A DNA stretch of 64,000 nucleotides from the NCBI RefSeq assembly GCF_003626695.1, contig NZ_RBAH01000022.1:62001-126000 (forward strand), read 5' to 3'. Shown here piece by piece: positions 52,357 through 61,737 of the stretch; position 1 is the first letter of the stretch, and each line of letters begins with the position of its first letter. The notes beneath the pieces were generated by a model. It made no database searches, was not told the origin of the DNA, and saw nothing but the letters and a program-made list of their open reading frames with translations. Both the position numbers and the translations under genes were made by a program. This stretch comes from Paenibacillus ginsengarvi (GTDB lineage Bacteria > Bacillota > Bacilli > Paenibacillales > NBRC-103111).

Positions 52357-54612
52357 ATGAGCGAATCGAATCAGGAATATATCGTCATTACTGCTGCACG
52401 GGAGAACAATCTCAAAAACGTATCTTTGCGCATCCCGAAGCGGAACATTACGATCTTCACCGGTGTATCCGGCTCCGGCAAATCGTCGATCGTCTTCGAT
52501 ACGATCGCCGCGGAATCGACGCGACTGCTGAATGAGAACTTCAGTATGTTCGTGCGCACTTTCCTGCCCCGTTACCCGCAGCCCGACGCGGACGCGATCG
52601 AGAATCTCAGCATGGCGGTTATAGTAGACCAGAAGCGGCTTGGCGGAGGCTCTCATTCCACGATGGGCACGATTACCGATATTTCTCCGCTCCTTCGTTT
52701 ATTATTTTCGCGGGTAGGCCAGCCCTATGTCGGACAAGCGAATGTGTTCTCCTTTAACGATCCGCAAGGCATGTGTCCCGAATGCAACGGGATCGGCCGC
52801 AGTTTGTGCATCGATATGGACAAGGCAGTGGATCTGTCCAAGTCTATGAAGGAAGGGGCTATCATGCTGCCGGGTTACGCGGTGGATAGCTGGGATTGGA
52901 ACATGGTCATTCAGTCGGGGCCTTTCGATCCCGACAAGAAGCTGAGCGATTATTCGGCTGAGGATCTGGAAGAGCTGCTCTACGGCAAGGCCAAGAAAGT
53001 CAAGATGGATTTTGCCGGGAAAGCAACGAATATTACGGTGGAAGGCGTCATCGAGAAATTCACCAATAAATATATCAAGCAGGACGTCAAAACGAAATCC
53101 GAACGCACCCAGCAAACGGTTGCGCCTTACATCACCGAAGGCGTCTGTTCCTGCTGTCACGGCGCGAGACTCAGCCAAGCCGCGTTGAGCTGCAAGATCA
53201 ACGGACATAACATTGCCGAGCTGTCTGCTATGGAGGTCGGACACCTCATCCGCGTTATTCGGGAAATAAACGATGCGGCCGCAGCCCCTGTGGTCAAGTC
53301 GCTCACGGAGCGGCTGCAGCATCTGGTCGATATCGGCTTGGACTATCTGACGCTGGACCGCGAGACGGATACCTTATCCGGCGGCGAGTCGCAGCGGGTC
53401 AAAATGGTGAAGCATTTGAACGGCAGTCTGGTCGATGTCACTTACATCTTCGATGAGCCGAGCGTCGGCTTGCATCCCCGCGACGTTCACCGGTTGAATG
53501 AACTGCTCCAGAAGCTGCGCGACAAAGGCAATACCGTCATTGTCGTCGAGCACGATCCCGATGTAATCAAAGTGGCGGACCATATCGTCGACGTAGGGCC
53601 TCACGCCGGCAGTCGCGGCGGTAACATCGTGTATGAAGGAAGCTACCAGGGCCTGCTGGAGTCGGGTACGCTGACAGGCACCCATATAAAGCGGCCGCTG
53701 CAGTTGAAGCACGAATGCAGGAATCCGTCCGGCAAGCTGTCCATCCATAAAGCTCATCTTCACAACCTGCAGAACGTAAGCGTAGATATTCCGACAGGAG
53801 TATTAACCGTAGTCACGGGGGTTGCCGGATCGGGCAAAAGCACGCTGATTAATGAAGTATTCCTCAGCCAGCATCCGGACGCGATCGTTATCGATCAATC
53901 GGCGGTAGGCGTATCGACGCGCTCGAACCCTGCGACTTATACGGGCATTATGGATGATGTGCGCAAAGCGTTTGCTTCTGCAAACAAGGTGAATCAAGGG
54001 TTGTTCAGCTTCAATTCCAAGGGCGCTTGCGAGAACTGCCAAGGGTTAGGCGTCGTGTATACGGATCTCTCCTTTCTCGATAGCGTGAAGCTGCCGTGTG
54101 AAGTATGCGGAGGCAAAAGGTTCAAGGAAGAAGTGCTCGCCTACAAATTGAACGGCAAGTCGATCGCAGATGTGCTGGAGATGACGGTGGAGCAGGCGCT
54201 GGAGTTTTTTCAGCTGAAAGAGGTTGTGCGCAAGCTCCAGGCGATGAGCGACGTAGGGCTGAACTATATTACGCTCGGCCAGCCGCTCAGCACGCTCTCG
54301 GGCGGGGAATGCCAGCGCATCAAGCTGGCCAGCGAGCTGCACAAGAAGGGCAGCATCTATGTGATGGACGAGCCGACGACGGGTTTGCATATGTCGGACC
54401 TCAGTCATCTTCTCGGCATTATGAACCGTCTCGTCGATGCCGGCAATACGGTGATCGTCATCGAGCATAACCTGGAAGTGATCAGCCAGGCGGATTGGAT
54501 TATCGATATGGGACCGGACGGAGGCAGCAAGGGGGGGCAAGTGGTGTTCGAGGGCACGCCCGAGCAAATCGTCCATGCGAAACAGTCGATCACCGGACAA
54601 TATTTGGTGTAG
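52357..54612 (+). CDS. Short UvrA-like ABC ATPase (drug-resistance type)
   Basis: A 751-residue protein, about 200 shorter than UvrA. Two ATPase halves are present: Walker A GVSGSGKSS and GVAGSGKST, signatures LSGGESQRVKM and LSGGECQRIKLASEL, Walker B YIFDEPSVGLH and YVMDEPTTGLH. Cysteine pairs that bind zinc are in CPECNGIGR, CSCCHGARL and CENCQGLG/CEVCGGKRF. It lacks the long UvrB-binding insert. Such paralogues are linked to resistance to DNA-binding drugs in producers and relatives, but this one has no drug cluster nearby. A GGAAGGA ribosome binding site precedes the ATG. Confidence 0.9.
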   Translation: MSESNQEYIVITAARENNLKNVSLRIPKRNITIFTGVSGSGKSSIVFDTIAAESTRLLNENFSMFVRTFLPRYPQPDADAIENLSMAVIVDQKRLGGGSHSTMGTITDISPLLRLLFSRVGQPYVGQANVFSFNDPQGMCPECNGIGRSLCIDMDKAVDLSKSMKEGAIMLPGYAVDSWDWNMVIQSGPFDPDKKLSDYSAEDLEELLYGKAKKVKMDFAGKATNITVEGVIEKFTNKYIKQDVKTKSERTQQTVAPYITEGVCSCCHGARLSQAALSCKINGHNIAELSAMEVGHLIRVIREINDAAAAPVVKSLTERLQHLVDIGLDYLTLDRETDTLSGGESQRVKMVKHLNGSLVDVTYIFDEPSVGLHPRDVHRLNELLQKLRDKGNTVIVVEHDPDVIKVADHIVDVGPHAGSRGGNIVYEGSYQGLLESGTLTGTHIKRPLQLKHECRNPSGKLSIHKAHLHNLQNVSVDIPTGVLTVVTGVAGSGKSTLINEVFLSQHPDAIVIDQSAVGVSTRSNPATYTGIMDDVRKAFASANKVNQGLFSFNSKGACENCQGLGVVYTDLSFLDSVKLPCEVCGGKRFKEEVLAYKLNGKSIADVLEMTVEQALEFFQLKEVVRKLQAMSDVGLNYITLGQPLSTLSGGECQRIKLASELHKKGSIYVMDEPTTGLHMSDLSHLLGIMNRLVDAGNTVIVIEHNLEVISQADWIIDMGPDGGSKGGQVVFEGTPEQIVHAKQSITGQYLV

Positions 54613-54621
54613 GGTAAAAAT

Positions 54622-54640
54622 GCGGAAGCAAAAGTTCCGC
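54622..54640. repeat. GGAA/TTCC inverted repeat, related to the 43.1-kb cluster
   Basis: GCGGAA and TTCCGC flank GCAAAAG. Same type as the units at 43065-43260. Confidence 0.6.
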
Positions 54641-54749
54641 TAAGCCTTGCAGGCCGGGTCCAAACGTTTCAAACTAACACCTGGTACCGGTTCGTGATTG
54701 ATTTCGACGGGAATGCTGGCGCGTAAAACCAGAGCCGCTATAAGGTGAA

Positions 54750-54795
54750 GGTAAGGCTGAAGTTGCCGGTTCGCCGGTAACTCCAGCCTTTAAAT
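54750..54795. terminator. Bidirectional terminator
   Basis: AAGGCTG.AGTT.CCGG pairs with CCGG.AACT.CAGCCTT around a TTCG tetraloop-like centre. It lies between the convergent UvrA-like and PhnB-like genes. Confidence 0.8.
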
Positions 54796-54836
54796 TTAGA
54801 ACCGACTCATACGTGACACGCCTTTCCAGCCCGAAA

Positions 54837-55295
54837 TCAGACGTCCTTCTGATGCCCCCGAATGGCGGCTTCTTCCGAAGTCATCGTAACAAGCTGAAAG
54901 ACCACCCCGAACTTGTCGGTAACGATGGCAACCCCGGGACTGAAATGAGTGGGCTGCAGCGGCATCCCGACTTGTCCTCCTTGCTGCAACAACTCGTAAA
55001 ACTTCTCCGTTTTCTCGATTTCGTTCGTCGTCATGCAGATTTGAACCTGATTTCCGCTTTGATGAGGCTTGCCGGGACTTTGATCGGCAACCATGATTTT
55101 GGCCATGCCGACTTGCAAAATCGCATGCGACACCAAACTTTTCGTGCCCGCAGGCAAAGGGGATGCGGGATTTTCCGGTGCGTCGCCATAGGTTTGGCAA
55201 AAGAGGACTTTGGCCTCCAATGCTTCTTTGTAAAATTCAATCGCTTGTTTGGCATTTCCGTCCATCATTAAAAATGCGGTCAATTGTACGGTCAT
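54837..55295 (-). CDS. PhnB-like VOC-superfamily protein
   Basis: A 152-residue protein of the glyoxalase/dioxygenase (VOC) fold, PhnB type. Recognisable parts are LTAFLMMDGNAKQAIEFYKE, SHAILQVGMAKIMVADQSPG and FGVVFQLVT. The metal ligands normal in active dioxygenases are only partly evident, so a binding or unknown role is likely. It is divergent from the WYL regulator, with the TGACA palindrome between. Confidence 0.85.
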   Translation of the reverse strand: MTVQLTAFLMMDGNAKQAIEFYKEALEAKVLFCQTYGDAPENPASPLPAGTKSLVSHAILQVGMAKIMVADQSPGKPHQSGNQVQICMTTNEIEKTEKFYELLQQGGQVGMPLQPTHFSPGVAIVTDKFGVVFQLVTMTSEEAAIRGHQKDV

Positions 55296-55359
55296 TGTTT
55301 TACAAACTCCTTTTTACTCAGCTATCAGCTGGACTTGATTGTTATTGTATCCGATAATA

Positions 55360-55376
55360 GTGACAAGTATTGTCAC
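55360..55376. promoter_or_regulatory. Operator palindrome GTGACAA-N3-TTGTCAC
   Basis: GTGACAAGTATTGTCAC is a perfect 7+3+7 inverted repeat in the gap between the divergent VOC and WYL genes. TGACA-type palindromes are typical of YafY-type regulators, so this is probably their shared operator. Confidence 0.65.
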
Positions 55377-55399
55377 AAATAAAAACATGGAGTTTCGCG

Positions 55400-56347
55400 A
55401 TGTCCAAATCCAAACGATTGCTTGATTTAATGATGACCGTCAACCGGAAGCGGAAGTTTACCGTCAAGGAGCTTGCTCAGGAATTTGACGTATCGCCCCG
55501 AACGATACTCAGAGATTTGCAGGAGCTTGGCGAACTGGGAGTGCCATTGTATTCCGAAGTGGGCCCGCATGGCGGGTACCAGGTGCTGAACGAGCGAATA
55601 CTGCCTCCGATTGCTTTTACCGAAGAAGAAGCGGTTGCGATCTTTTTTGCAAGTCATGCCCTCCGGCACTACTCGTCTCTCCCTTTTGAAACGGAAGCGG
55701 AGTCGGCCTTAAACAGATTTTACTTGTACATGCCGGGGGATACGCGGGACCGAATCGATCAAATGAAAAACCGCTTTGATCTGGTTTCCCCGGTCAGGCA
55801 GCTGGAATCTCCGCATATGGCGATTTTGCTGGACGGGGCCATCCGCCAAACTGTGATCGCCATCGAATACGAATCCGGCGGGGGAAGTTCATCCCGGCAC
55901 ATACAGCCGATCGGCATTTATGCCAGAAACGGTTTATGGTATTGTCCGGCGTATTGCTTTGTTCGGGAAGATATTCGTCTGTTCCGGTGCGACCGCATCC
56001 GTTCGGCGGACTATGCGGGGGGCGAAAGGAGACCGCTGGATTTGCAGCATGTTCATCTCGGGAACTGGGAGTCGCATGTCAGGCTCAAGCAGGATCGGGT
56101 GAGTTTGCGCGCAGAACTAAGCAGAGAAGGCGTTCGGCGGTGCGAGGCCGAGCTTTGGCTGGCGCGCAAGCTGCGTCCGCGGGAGGATGGGACTGGCTGG
56201 CTGGAGGGAGACGTTCCGAAGAGCGAGCTTCCTTACTTAGCCCAGTTTTTCATCGGATTGGGCAAGGAGGCGTTAGTAGAGAGTCCTGGGGAGCTTGTGG
56301 CCTATATGAAAAAGACGCTTGCGGACATTATGCGTCAGTACGAGTAG
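55400..56347 (+). CDS. HTH/WYL-domain transcriptional regulator (YafY type)
   Basis: A 315-residue regulator. The N-terminal HTH_11 reads KSKRLLDLMMTVNRKRKFTV, ELAQEFDVSPRTILRDLQEL. The WYL domain (about 135-230) has IAIEYESGGGSSSRHIQPIG and YARNGLWYCPAYCF; the conserved WYL appears as WYC. The start ATG at 55400 is 7 nt after ATGGAG; an upstream GTG at 55370 would extend it into the operator. Ligand unknown. Confidence 0.88.
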   Translation: MSKSKRLLDLMMTVNRKRKFTVKELAQEFDVSPRTILRDLQELGELGVPLYSEVGPHGGYQVLNERILPPIAFTEEEAVAIFFASHALRHYSSLPFETEAESALNRFYLYMPGDTRDRIDQMKNRFDLVSPVRQLESPHMAILLDGAIRQTVIAIEYESGGGSSSRHIQPIGIYARNGLWYCPAYCFVREDIRLFRCDRIRSADYAGGERRPLDLQHVHLGNWESHVRLKQDRVSLRAELSREGVRRCEAELWLARKLRPREDGTGWLEGDVPKSELPYLAQFFIGLGKEALVESPGELVAYMKKTLADIMRQYE

Positions 56348-56456
56348 GTAGCTACAATCTTGAAGTGAAATTTATAGCTAGGATTTTGATAGAAAGTAAT
56401 CGTTACTGGCATCGATACATAGTGAAATCAAAAATCCCAAAGTGAGGCGAGAAGAA

Positions 56457-56906
56457 ATGAGCGAAAACGAAGAAGTTGTCATTCAGATTGTGGATAAGCG
56501 TAAGCCGAAACAGAGGCTGCTGGTCAAAAATTCCGATATTTCGAACTCCGAATTTCGGGATTGTCGTATAGTGGATGTTGTTTTCGACGATGTCTCCTTG
56601 ACGAATATGAAAGTGAGGTATGCCGATCTTCGAAATTGCAAGATGACGGATATGAACATGGTAAACGGCCATATTAGCGATGCGAATCTTACCGGACTTA
56701 CGATCGATGGGGCGAACATTAGCGGGATGACGATTCGGAATGCCGGTGCCGAGCAGCCTCTTGTACTCGACAATCTCAAAATCGAAGGAAGCAGCTTCAA
56801 CAACTGTAATCTGGCTAATGTAAATTTTACGGACTGCAACATAGAAGGTCTTCGGATAAACGGTGTCCTGATCGAGGAGCTTCTTAAGCTGCACAACTCA
56901 CAGTAG
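56457..56906 (+). CDS. Pentapeptide-repeat protein
   Basis: A 149-residue protein. After about 30 leader residues it has a quadrilateral beta-helix of degenerate A(D/N)LXX units (SDISNSEFRDCRIVD, YADLRNCKMTDMNMV, DANLTGLTIDGANISGMTIR, SSFNNCNLANVNFTDCNIEG). The start ATG has GAGG 9 nt upstream; a GTG 15 bp earlier is less likely. Function unknown; some relatives mimic DNA to protect gyrase, which is not shown here. Confidence 0.82.
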   Translation: MSENEEVVIQIVDKRKPKQRLLVKNSDISNSEFRDCRIVDVVFDDVSLTNMKVRYADLRNCKMTDMNMVNGHISDANLTGLTIDGANISGMTIRNAGAEQPLVLDNLKIEGSSFNNCNLANVNFTDCNIEGLRINGVLIEELLKLHNSQ

Positions 56907-56965
56907 GGGCGGCAGGTTGACGCGTAATACAAAGGTTTACTGTTAATGTTTCATATATGAGCAGG

Positions 56966-57004
56966 CTGAGGCTGCCGACAGGATCGGCGGCCTCGCTGTG
57001 TTTT
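56966..57004 (+). terminator. Terminator after the pentapeptide gene
   Basis: GAGGC.GCCG pairs with CGGC.GCCTC around ACAGGAT and is followed by GTGTTTTC. Confidence 0.65.
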
Positions 57005-57147
57005 CTGACCGGTATATCTATATCGAAACAACGCTGTAAGTCGCCGGGGCTTGTCCCAATCGGGCGGCTACGGCGTTTTTAGGTTTGTTATAAAACCCAC
57101 AAAGTCAATATTAATAACAAACGTATATTTCATAATATAAAATTATA

Positions 57148-57176
57148 TTGCATAATATGAATGTAAATAATATAAT
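57148..57176 (+). promoter_or_regulatory. Promoter of the DapA/sialidase operon
   Basis: TTGCAT (57148-57153), a 17-bp spacer and a perfect TATAAT (57171-57176) lie in an AT-rich gap (56907-57374) that contains no gene. Confidence 0.7.
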
Positions 57177-57184
57177 TTGGTCAA

Positions 57185-57237
57185 CGATCTGATTTTAGAT
57201 CGACGGATCTCATAAAATTGCAAATTTATTGCAATTT
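57185..57237. promoter_or_regulatory. Two inverted repeats downstream of the promoter
   Basis: CGATCT/AGATCG with a 6-base centre (57185-57202) lies at the expected transcription start. A second, AAATTGCAA/TTGCAATTT with a 5-base centre (57215-57237), follows 12 bp on. Both look like repressor operators. Confidence 0.55.
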
Positions 57238-57374
57238 CACTCTGCATGACAACAACCTAGTGAACATGAACGTAATCGAGTCCCTTTCAACAACGGGCTA
57301 ATCGTAAAAACGCAAACCCGGATTGGCGGAGGGGCGAACCACTGTTCATGCTTCCGAAGACGGAGGACTTATCC

Positions 57375-58304
57375 ATGACAATCAAGCAAGCTGACCGTTT
57401 TTCCGGCATTCATGTCGCGATGCCTGCCTGCTATGACGCGTACGGGAACGTTTCGCCCGAATCCGTCAGACGGCTGACGCGGCATTTACTGGATGCCGGC
57501 ATTCGCGGGCTTTATGTCGGCGGCGGGACGGGAGAAGGCATCTTGCAGACGGAGGAGGAGCGCGAGCGGACGCTGGAGGCGGTTCTGGAGGAGAACGGGG
57601 GGACCGCGACCGTCACCGTTCATGTCGGCGCAGCCACGACGGGTGCGGCGATCCGGCTGGCCCGGCATGCGGAAACGTGCGGCGCGGATGCCGTGTCGTC
57701 GATCCCGCCATTTTACTACGCATACACGGAGGAGGCGGTCAAGGAGTATTGGCTTTCTGTGATGGAAAGCGCTGCTCTGCCATTTATTCTGTACTACATC
57801 CCATCTGCGACCGGCTTTCGCATGACGGAAAACATGCTGCGGGACTTGCTGCGTCACGAGCGGCTGCTCGGCATCAAAATGACGACGTTTGATACATACG
57901 AGCTGCAGCGGTTCAAAGCGATCGGCGGCGAAAAGTTTCTCGTCTTTAACGGACCGGATCAGCAGTATGTAGCCGGACGCATCATGGGGGCGGACGCCGG
58001 CATCGGCGGCACATACGGAGCGATGCCCGAGCTGTTCCTGAAGCTGGAGCGCGAATATCGGCTCGGACATGCGGCGGAGGCGCAGCGTTGGCAGTTTATT
58101 GTGAATGACATCATTACGGAGATTCGTTCCATCGGCTTGTTCGCCGCGGTCAAGGGGATACTGCGGCTGCGCGGCGTCGATTGCGGGGAGCCGCGGCGAC
58201 CGCTGCCCGGACTTCGACAAACGGACGAACCGGCCGTTAGGCGTTTGTATGAAACGATTGTGCGATATGCCAAAGATTGCGAACAAGAGGTGACAGCCCT
58301 ATGA
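57375..58304 (+). CDS. DapA-family aldolase, N-acetylneuraminate-lyase-like
   Basis: A 309-residue TIM-barrel aldolase. The carboxylate-binding GGGTGEG motif, the tyrosine in FILYYIPS (near residue 141) and the Schiff-base lysine in LLGIKMTT (K168) are all present. The ATG at 57375 has GGAGG about 9 nt upstream; a longer frame from 57348 has no such site. It overlaps the sialidase-like gene by 4 bp (ATGA). Context with a BNR protein suggests N-acetylneuraminate or a related keto-sugar acid as substrate. Confidence 0.9.
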   Translation: MTIKQADRFSGIHVAMPACYDAYGNVSPESVRRLTRHLLDAGIRGLYVGGGTGEGILQTEEERERTLEAVLEENGGTATVTVHVGAATTGAAIRLARHAETCGADAVSSIPPFYYAYTEEAVKEYWLSVMESAALPFILYYIPSATGFRMTENMLRDLLRHERLLGIKMTTFDTYELQRFKAIGGEKFLVFNGPDQQYVAGRIMGADAGIGGTYGAMPELFLKLEREYRLGHAAEAQRWQFIVNDIITEIRSIGLFAAVKGILRLRGVDCGEPRRPLPGLRQTDEPAVRRLYETIVRYAKDCEQEVTAL

Positions 58305-59389
58305 ATGCGCTTCCCAAGCGGATACGCGTTTTAACCGACAACGGGAGCGGCGGTCCAGCGCGTTATTATGCCTTCCCTACCGTGCTGCCGCTGCCGGACG
58401 GCACACTGCTGGTTGCCTACAAAAACGGCGACCGGCATGCGCTCGACCCGGAGGCGTCGCTGGAGACGCTCAGGTACGAACCGAACTCCGGGGAAGTAGT
58501 GTCCAGGCAGACGATAGACCGTACACCCGGCTGGATTCATCAAAATCCGGAGCTCACCCGCATGCCTGACGGAACCATAACGCTTTCGGTCGATATTCAG
58601 CGTCCGGGCGGTGTCAAGATGCGGATGGGCCTGCGCGTATACCGCTCCGATGACGAAAGCGAATCGTTTCGCGATGAAGGCTGGTTTCCGCAGGCCGGGG
58701 GTTATGCCTACGGATATGCGTTGGACGATGCACATTGGATCGGAACAGAAGACAAGGCGGATCTGGTGACGGAGCAGATAGAACCGGCAAAAGTCGCGGT
58801 GGATCTGCTGGCCATGTCGTTTCCCGAGCTCGCGGGCGGCAGAAGGGCGGTGCACGCACTGCGATCCGCAGATTCTGGCCATAGCTGGTCGCATATCCGC
58901 AATCTGAACGAGGAGTTCGACTTTGCGTTTAACGAATGCGCGCTGCTGGCGTACCGGGACGGCTACGTAATCGTGGCCCGCGGCGACAATCAGGCGACAC
59001 GGGCATACCGGACGGACCGGGAGTTTCGCCGCACCGGAGAAAGCAGATGGTCGGACGTATACGATTCGATCGCCTATATCGGCAGACCGAAGCTGTTCGA
59101 ACGGGCTGGAAACTGGTATGTGCTATGCCGCAATGTCGCCCGGGGAGCGCCGACCTCGCTGCGTCTGTACCGGTTCGATCCGGAGACGCTGACGCTGCTT
59201 GGCAATGTGCTTCTGGACGAAAATGAGTCGCAGATCGGGCATTCCTATTACGCGGAGCATCTGTTCACCGGGGAAGGGGAGGAAACCCGCCTTCACGTCA
59301 TCACGTATGCGCCGCATCTCGTGCGGGATATGCCGGACATTATAGCTTTTACGTTCGACTGGGCGCAAATCAGGGAGAGCATCGGCTGA
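58301..59389 (+). CDS. BNR-repeat sialidase-like protein
   Basis: A 362-residue protein of the sialidase/BNR propeller superfamily. ARYYAFPTVLPLPDGTLLVA, RMPDGTITLSVDI, SADSGHSWSHI (an Asp-box) and VYDSIAYIGRPKLFERAGNW are readable. There is no signal peptide, so it is cytoplasmic. The start overlaps the aldolase stop. The catalytic Arg triad is not certain, so it could act on other sialic-like sugars or as a lyase. Confidence 0.82.
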   Translation: MNALPKRIRVLTDNGSGGPARYYAFPTVLPLPDGTLLVAYKNGDRHALDPEASLETLRYEPNSGEVVSRQTIDRTPGWIHQNPELTRMPDGTITLSVDIQRPGGVKMRMGLRVYRSDDESESFRDEGWFPQAGGYAYGYALDDAHWIGTEDKADLVTEQIEPAKVAVDLLAMSFPELAGGRRAVHALRSADSGHSWSHIRNLNEEFDFAFNECALLAYRDGYVIVARGDNQATRAYRTDREFRRTGESRWSDVYDSIAYIGRPKLFERAGNWYVLCRNVARGAPTSLRLYRFDPETLTLLGNVLLDENESQIGHSYYAEHLFTGEGEETRLHVITYAPHLVRDMPDIIAFTFDWAQIRESIG

Positions 59390-60290
59390 TGGAGGAGGTG
59401 CGTTTTTACCGGTACGGCGAAGGGGCGGATAGCCAGTGGTGCTTTGTCCGGCTTCCCTCAAACTACGGGCGTTCTTCCGCCCCGCATCCCTATGTCATCT
59501 GCAATCACGGCAACGGCTGGACGATGGGCGGCAGCGAACGGACTGCCAACTTTACGTCTAAAACCCAATACGGCGTCGATAGGCAGCGTGACGGTTATTA
59601 TTTGTCGGCGTCTGCGGACGGCTTCCGCCTGTACTCCAATCCGTTGATCGAGGCGCTGCTGGAAGAAGGTTTATCGTTTGCGGTGCACAAAACGGAGGGG
59701 ATCAGCTGTACGGAAACGAGCGTTGCAGGCAAGCTTGCGCAGCGTTTTACCATCACATGAGGACGACGTACCGGGTGACGGAGCACTGCTGCATGCTCGG
59801 TGCTTCGAACGGGTTTATGACGACGCTGAACAGCGTCGCGCTGCTTGGCTCAGAGGCGGTGTCGGCCATCGTCGGCTTATACCCGCTGTGCAACCTGCGC
59901 CATGCGTTCCGTCACACGCACCGGGCGCAGGTGAAACAGGCATACGGCATCGTTACGGACGAGGACACGGAATTCGCGGAAAAAACCGCAGGCAGCGATC
60001 CGTGTTGTCGCGATTGGCACGGATGGTCGATAGAGCCGGAGCACCGGCCGCCTGCCCTGCTGATCGGGTCCGCGCAGGACCGCGTATTGCCTATGGCCGA
60101 ACATGCAGTCAAATGGGGAGAGCTGTATCGGGCTAACGGATCGACGGCCGAATTGATTCGGGTAAACGGCCAGGAAGGGCAGGCTGCTCAAGAAGCTCAA
60201 CGGGCTCAGATTGTCCAAGCGGGCCACGGCGATTGGCGGCATTTCCGTCAAGACGACATCGTGCATTGGTTCAAAACCAAAGGCGTTTGA
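59389..60290 (+). pseudogene. Alpha/beta hydrolase, single frameshift
   Basis: The first frame (from the ATG overlapping the preceding stop) reads VICNHGNGWTMGG and SFAVHKTEGISCTETSVAGK, stopping at 59760 after QRFTIT. The second frame continues YHHMRTTYRVTEHCCMLGAS with the nucleophile elbow GASNG, the acid in LLIGSAQDRVLP and the histidine in QAGHGDWRHF. One T too few in the TTTT run at 59745-59748 explains the break; the repaired protein would be about 300 residues. It is the third gene of the DapA/sialidase operon and is probably a sugar esterase. Confidence 0.82.
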
Positions 60291-60393
60291 TTCAAGTGCA
60301 AAACACATGTGCCTACCGATTGATCAGACGTAGAGTAAAGTGCCATTACGATGGAACCATTTATTTTTGGGATTACTATGGGGGGAAAATGTA

Positions 60394-61728
60394 ATGTTTA
60401 GTATAAGGAACAATTTTGTAAGCTCTGTTTTTGTAGCCTCATTAATTTCTGTGAGTATACTTTCTGGTTGTGGAAATAATCAAAAAAATGAAGCCAATGA
60501 ACAAGTCCAGAAAGGTTCCGATGTTAAGAACATAAACGAGTATAACGGTCCTCCGGTTGAGCTTCTCTTTTTGGATGCTAACACAGGAATTACAGAAGAA
60601 AAATTCGAGGAATACTTTGTCAAACCCGTTAAAGCCAAACATCCTGCCATTAGTCTAAAGCTGCTAAAAGTAACAAGCCCTGCGAAAGACGGTATTGAAG
60701 CTTTAATCGCTGCAGGAACGATACCGGATCTAGTCGCAGATAGTAATACGGGTTTGAACAAGTATTTAGATATGGAGTACGCTGAGGATTTAAATCCTAT
60801 GATCAAAAAATTCAATGTCGATCTTAATCGATTCGAACCGGCTATAGTCGAAACTTTACGCGGGTTAGGTCGAAATAAGGGGATCTATGGTTTGCCTTTC
60901 GGAATGAATTATGGATCTTTACTATATAACAAAGATTTATTCGACAAATTCGGTGTCAGCTATCCTGAGGACGTCATCACCTGGGATAAGTTTATCGAAC
61001 TAACCAACAAATTAACCCGCAAGGATGGGGAAGTTCAATATATTGGCAGCGCCCCTCCTACTCCAGTGAATTGGTTAAGGCAGTATGGAGCGTCTAATTT
61101 CGATGAAAAAGATGAAAAGGCCGCTCTTACGGATGATAAACATAAATATGTCTTTTCTTTACAAGAGCAGCTGCTTAAAATTCCTGGATTCATTAACGGT
61201 ACTAACTGGCGCCCAACTAACATGGCTGGAGGTACGATTGCTATGCAGGCGGGCTGGATTATGGGGACCACCAATCTCGTTAGTGCTAACCCTCCATTCG
61301 ATTGGGATCTATCTGCTTATCCGGTATTCAAAGAGAAGCCTAACTACGGTAACTCCGTAGACTTTCCTATGCTAATAGTATCTAAGGCGAGTAAGCATAA
61401 GGAAGCCGCATACCAGGTCATTATGACGATGATTTCTGACGAAGTACAAGAGCGGCTCAACAAAAATGGTCAGATGATTACGGCTTTAAAAGATCAGAAA
61501 ATGAAAATGACCTATGCACAGGATTCCCAAATCTATAATGGTAAGAATTTGCAAGCTATTTTCAAAGTATCTCCTGCGCCATTACCTGATTATTCCAGAT
61601 GGAAATCCGCAACGGATACCTATATAAATGCAGTCGCTCAGGAAATGGCTTTACAGAAAAAGGATATCAATACAGCATTGCGCGAACAGGAAGAAAGGGC
61701 CAATAAGGCCATGCAAGAACTGAAATGA
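60394..61728 (+). CDS. Orphan extracellular solute-binding lipoprotein (family 1), AT-rich
   Basis: A 444-residue lipoprotein (signal MFSIRNNFVSSVFVASLISV, lipobox ILSGC). It aligns with the lipoproteins at 20733 and 35866: YNKDLFDKFGVSYPEDVITW, KLTRKDGEVQYIGS, and the C-terminal KKDINTALREQEERANKAM. GGGGGG lies 8 nt before the ATG. Base composition is clearly AT-richer than in the first 60 kb, as in the next gene. No permease or ATPase is present. Confidence 0.9.
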   Translation: MFSIRNNFVSSVFVASLISVSILSGCGNNQKNEANEQVQKGSDVKNINEYNGPPVELLFLDANTGITEEKFEEYFVKPVKAKHPAISLKLLKVTSPAKDGIEALIAAGTIPDLVADSNTGLNKYLDMEYAEDLNPMIKKFNVDLNRFEPAIVETLRGLGRNKGIYGLPFGMNYGSLLYNKDLFDKFGVSYPEDVITWDKFIELTNKLTRKDGEVQYIGSAPPTPVNWLRQYGASNFDEKDEKAALTDDKHKYVFSLQEQLLKIPGFINGTNWRPTNMAGGTIAMQAGWIMGTTNLVSANPPFDWDLSAYPVFKEKPNYGNSVDFPMLIVSKASKHKEAAYQVIMTMISDEVQERLNKNGQMITALKDQKMKMTYAQDSQIYNGKNLQAIFKVSPAPLPDYSRWKSATDTYINAVAQEMALQKKDINTALREQEERANKAMQELK

Positions 61729-61737
61729 TGGCAGGAA

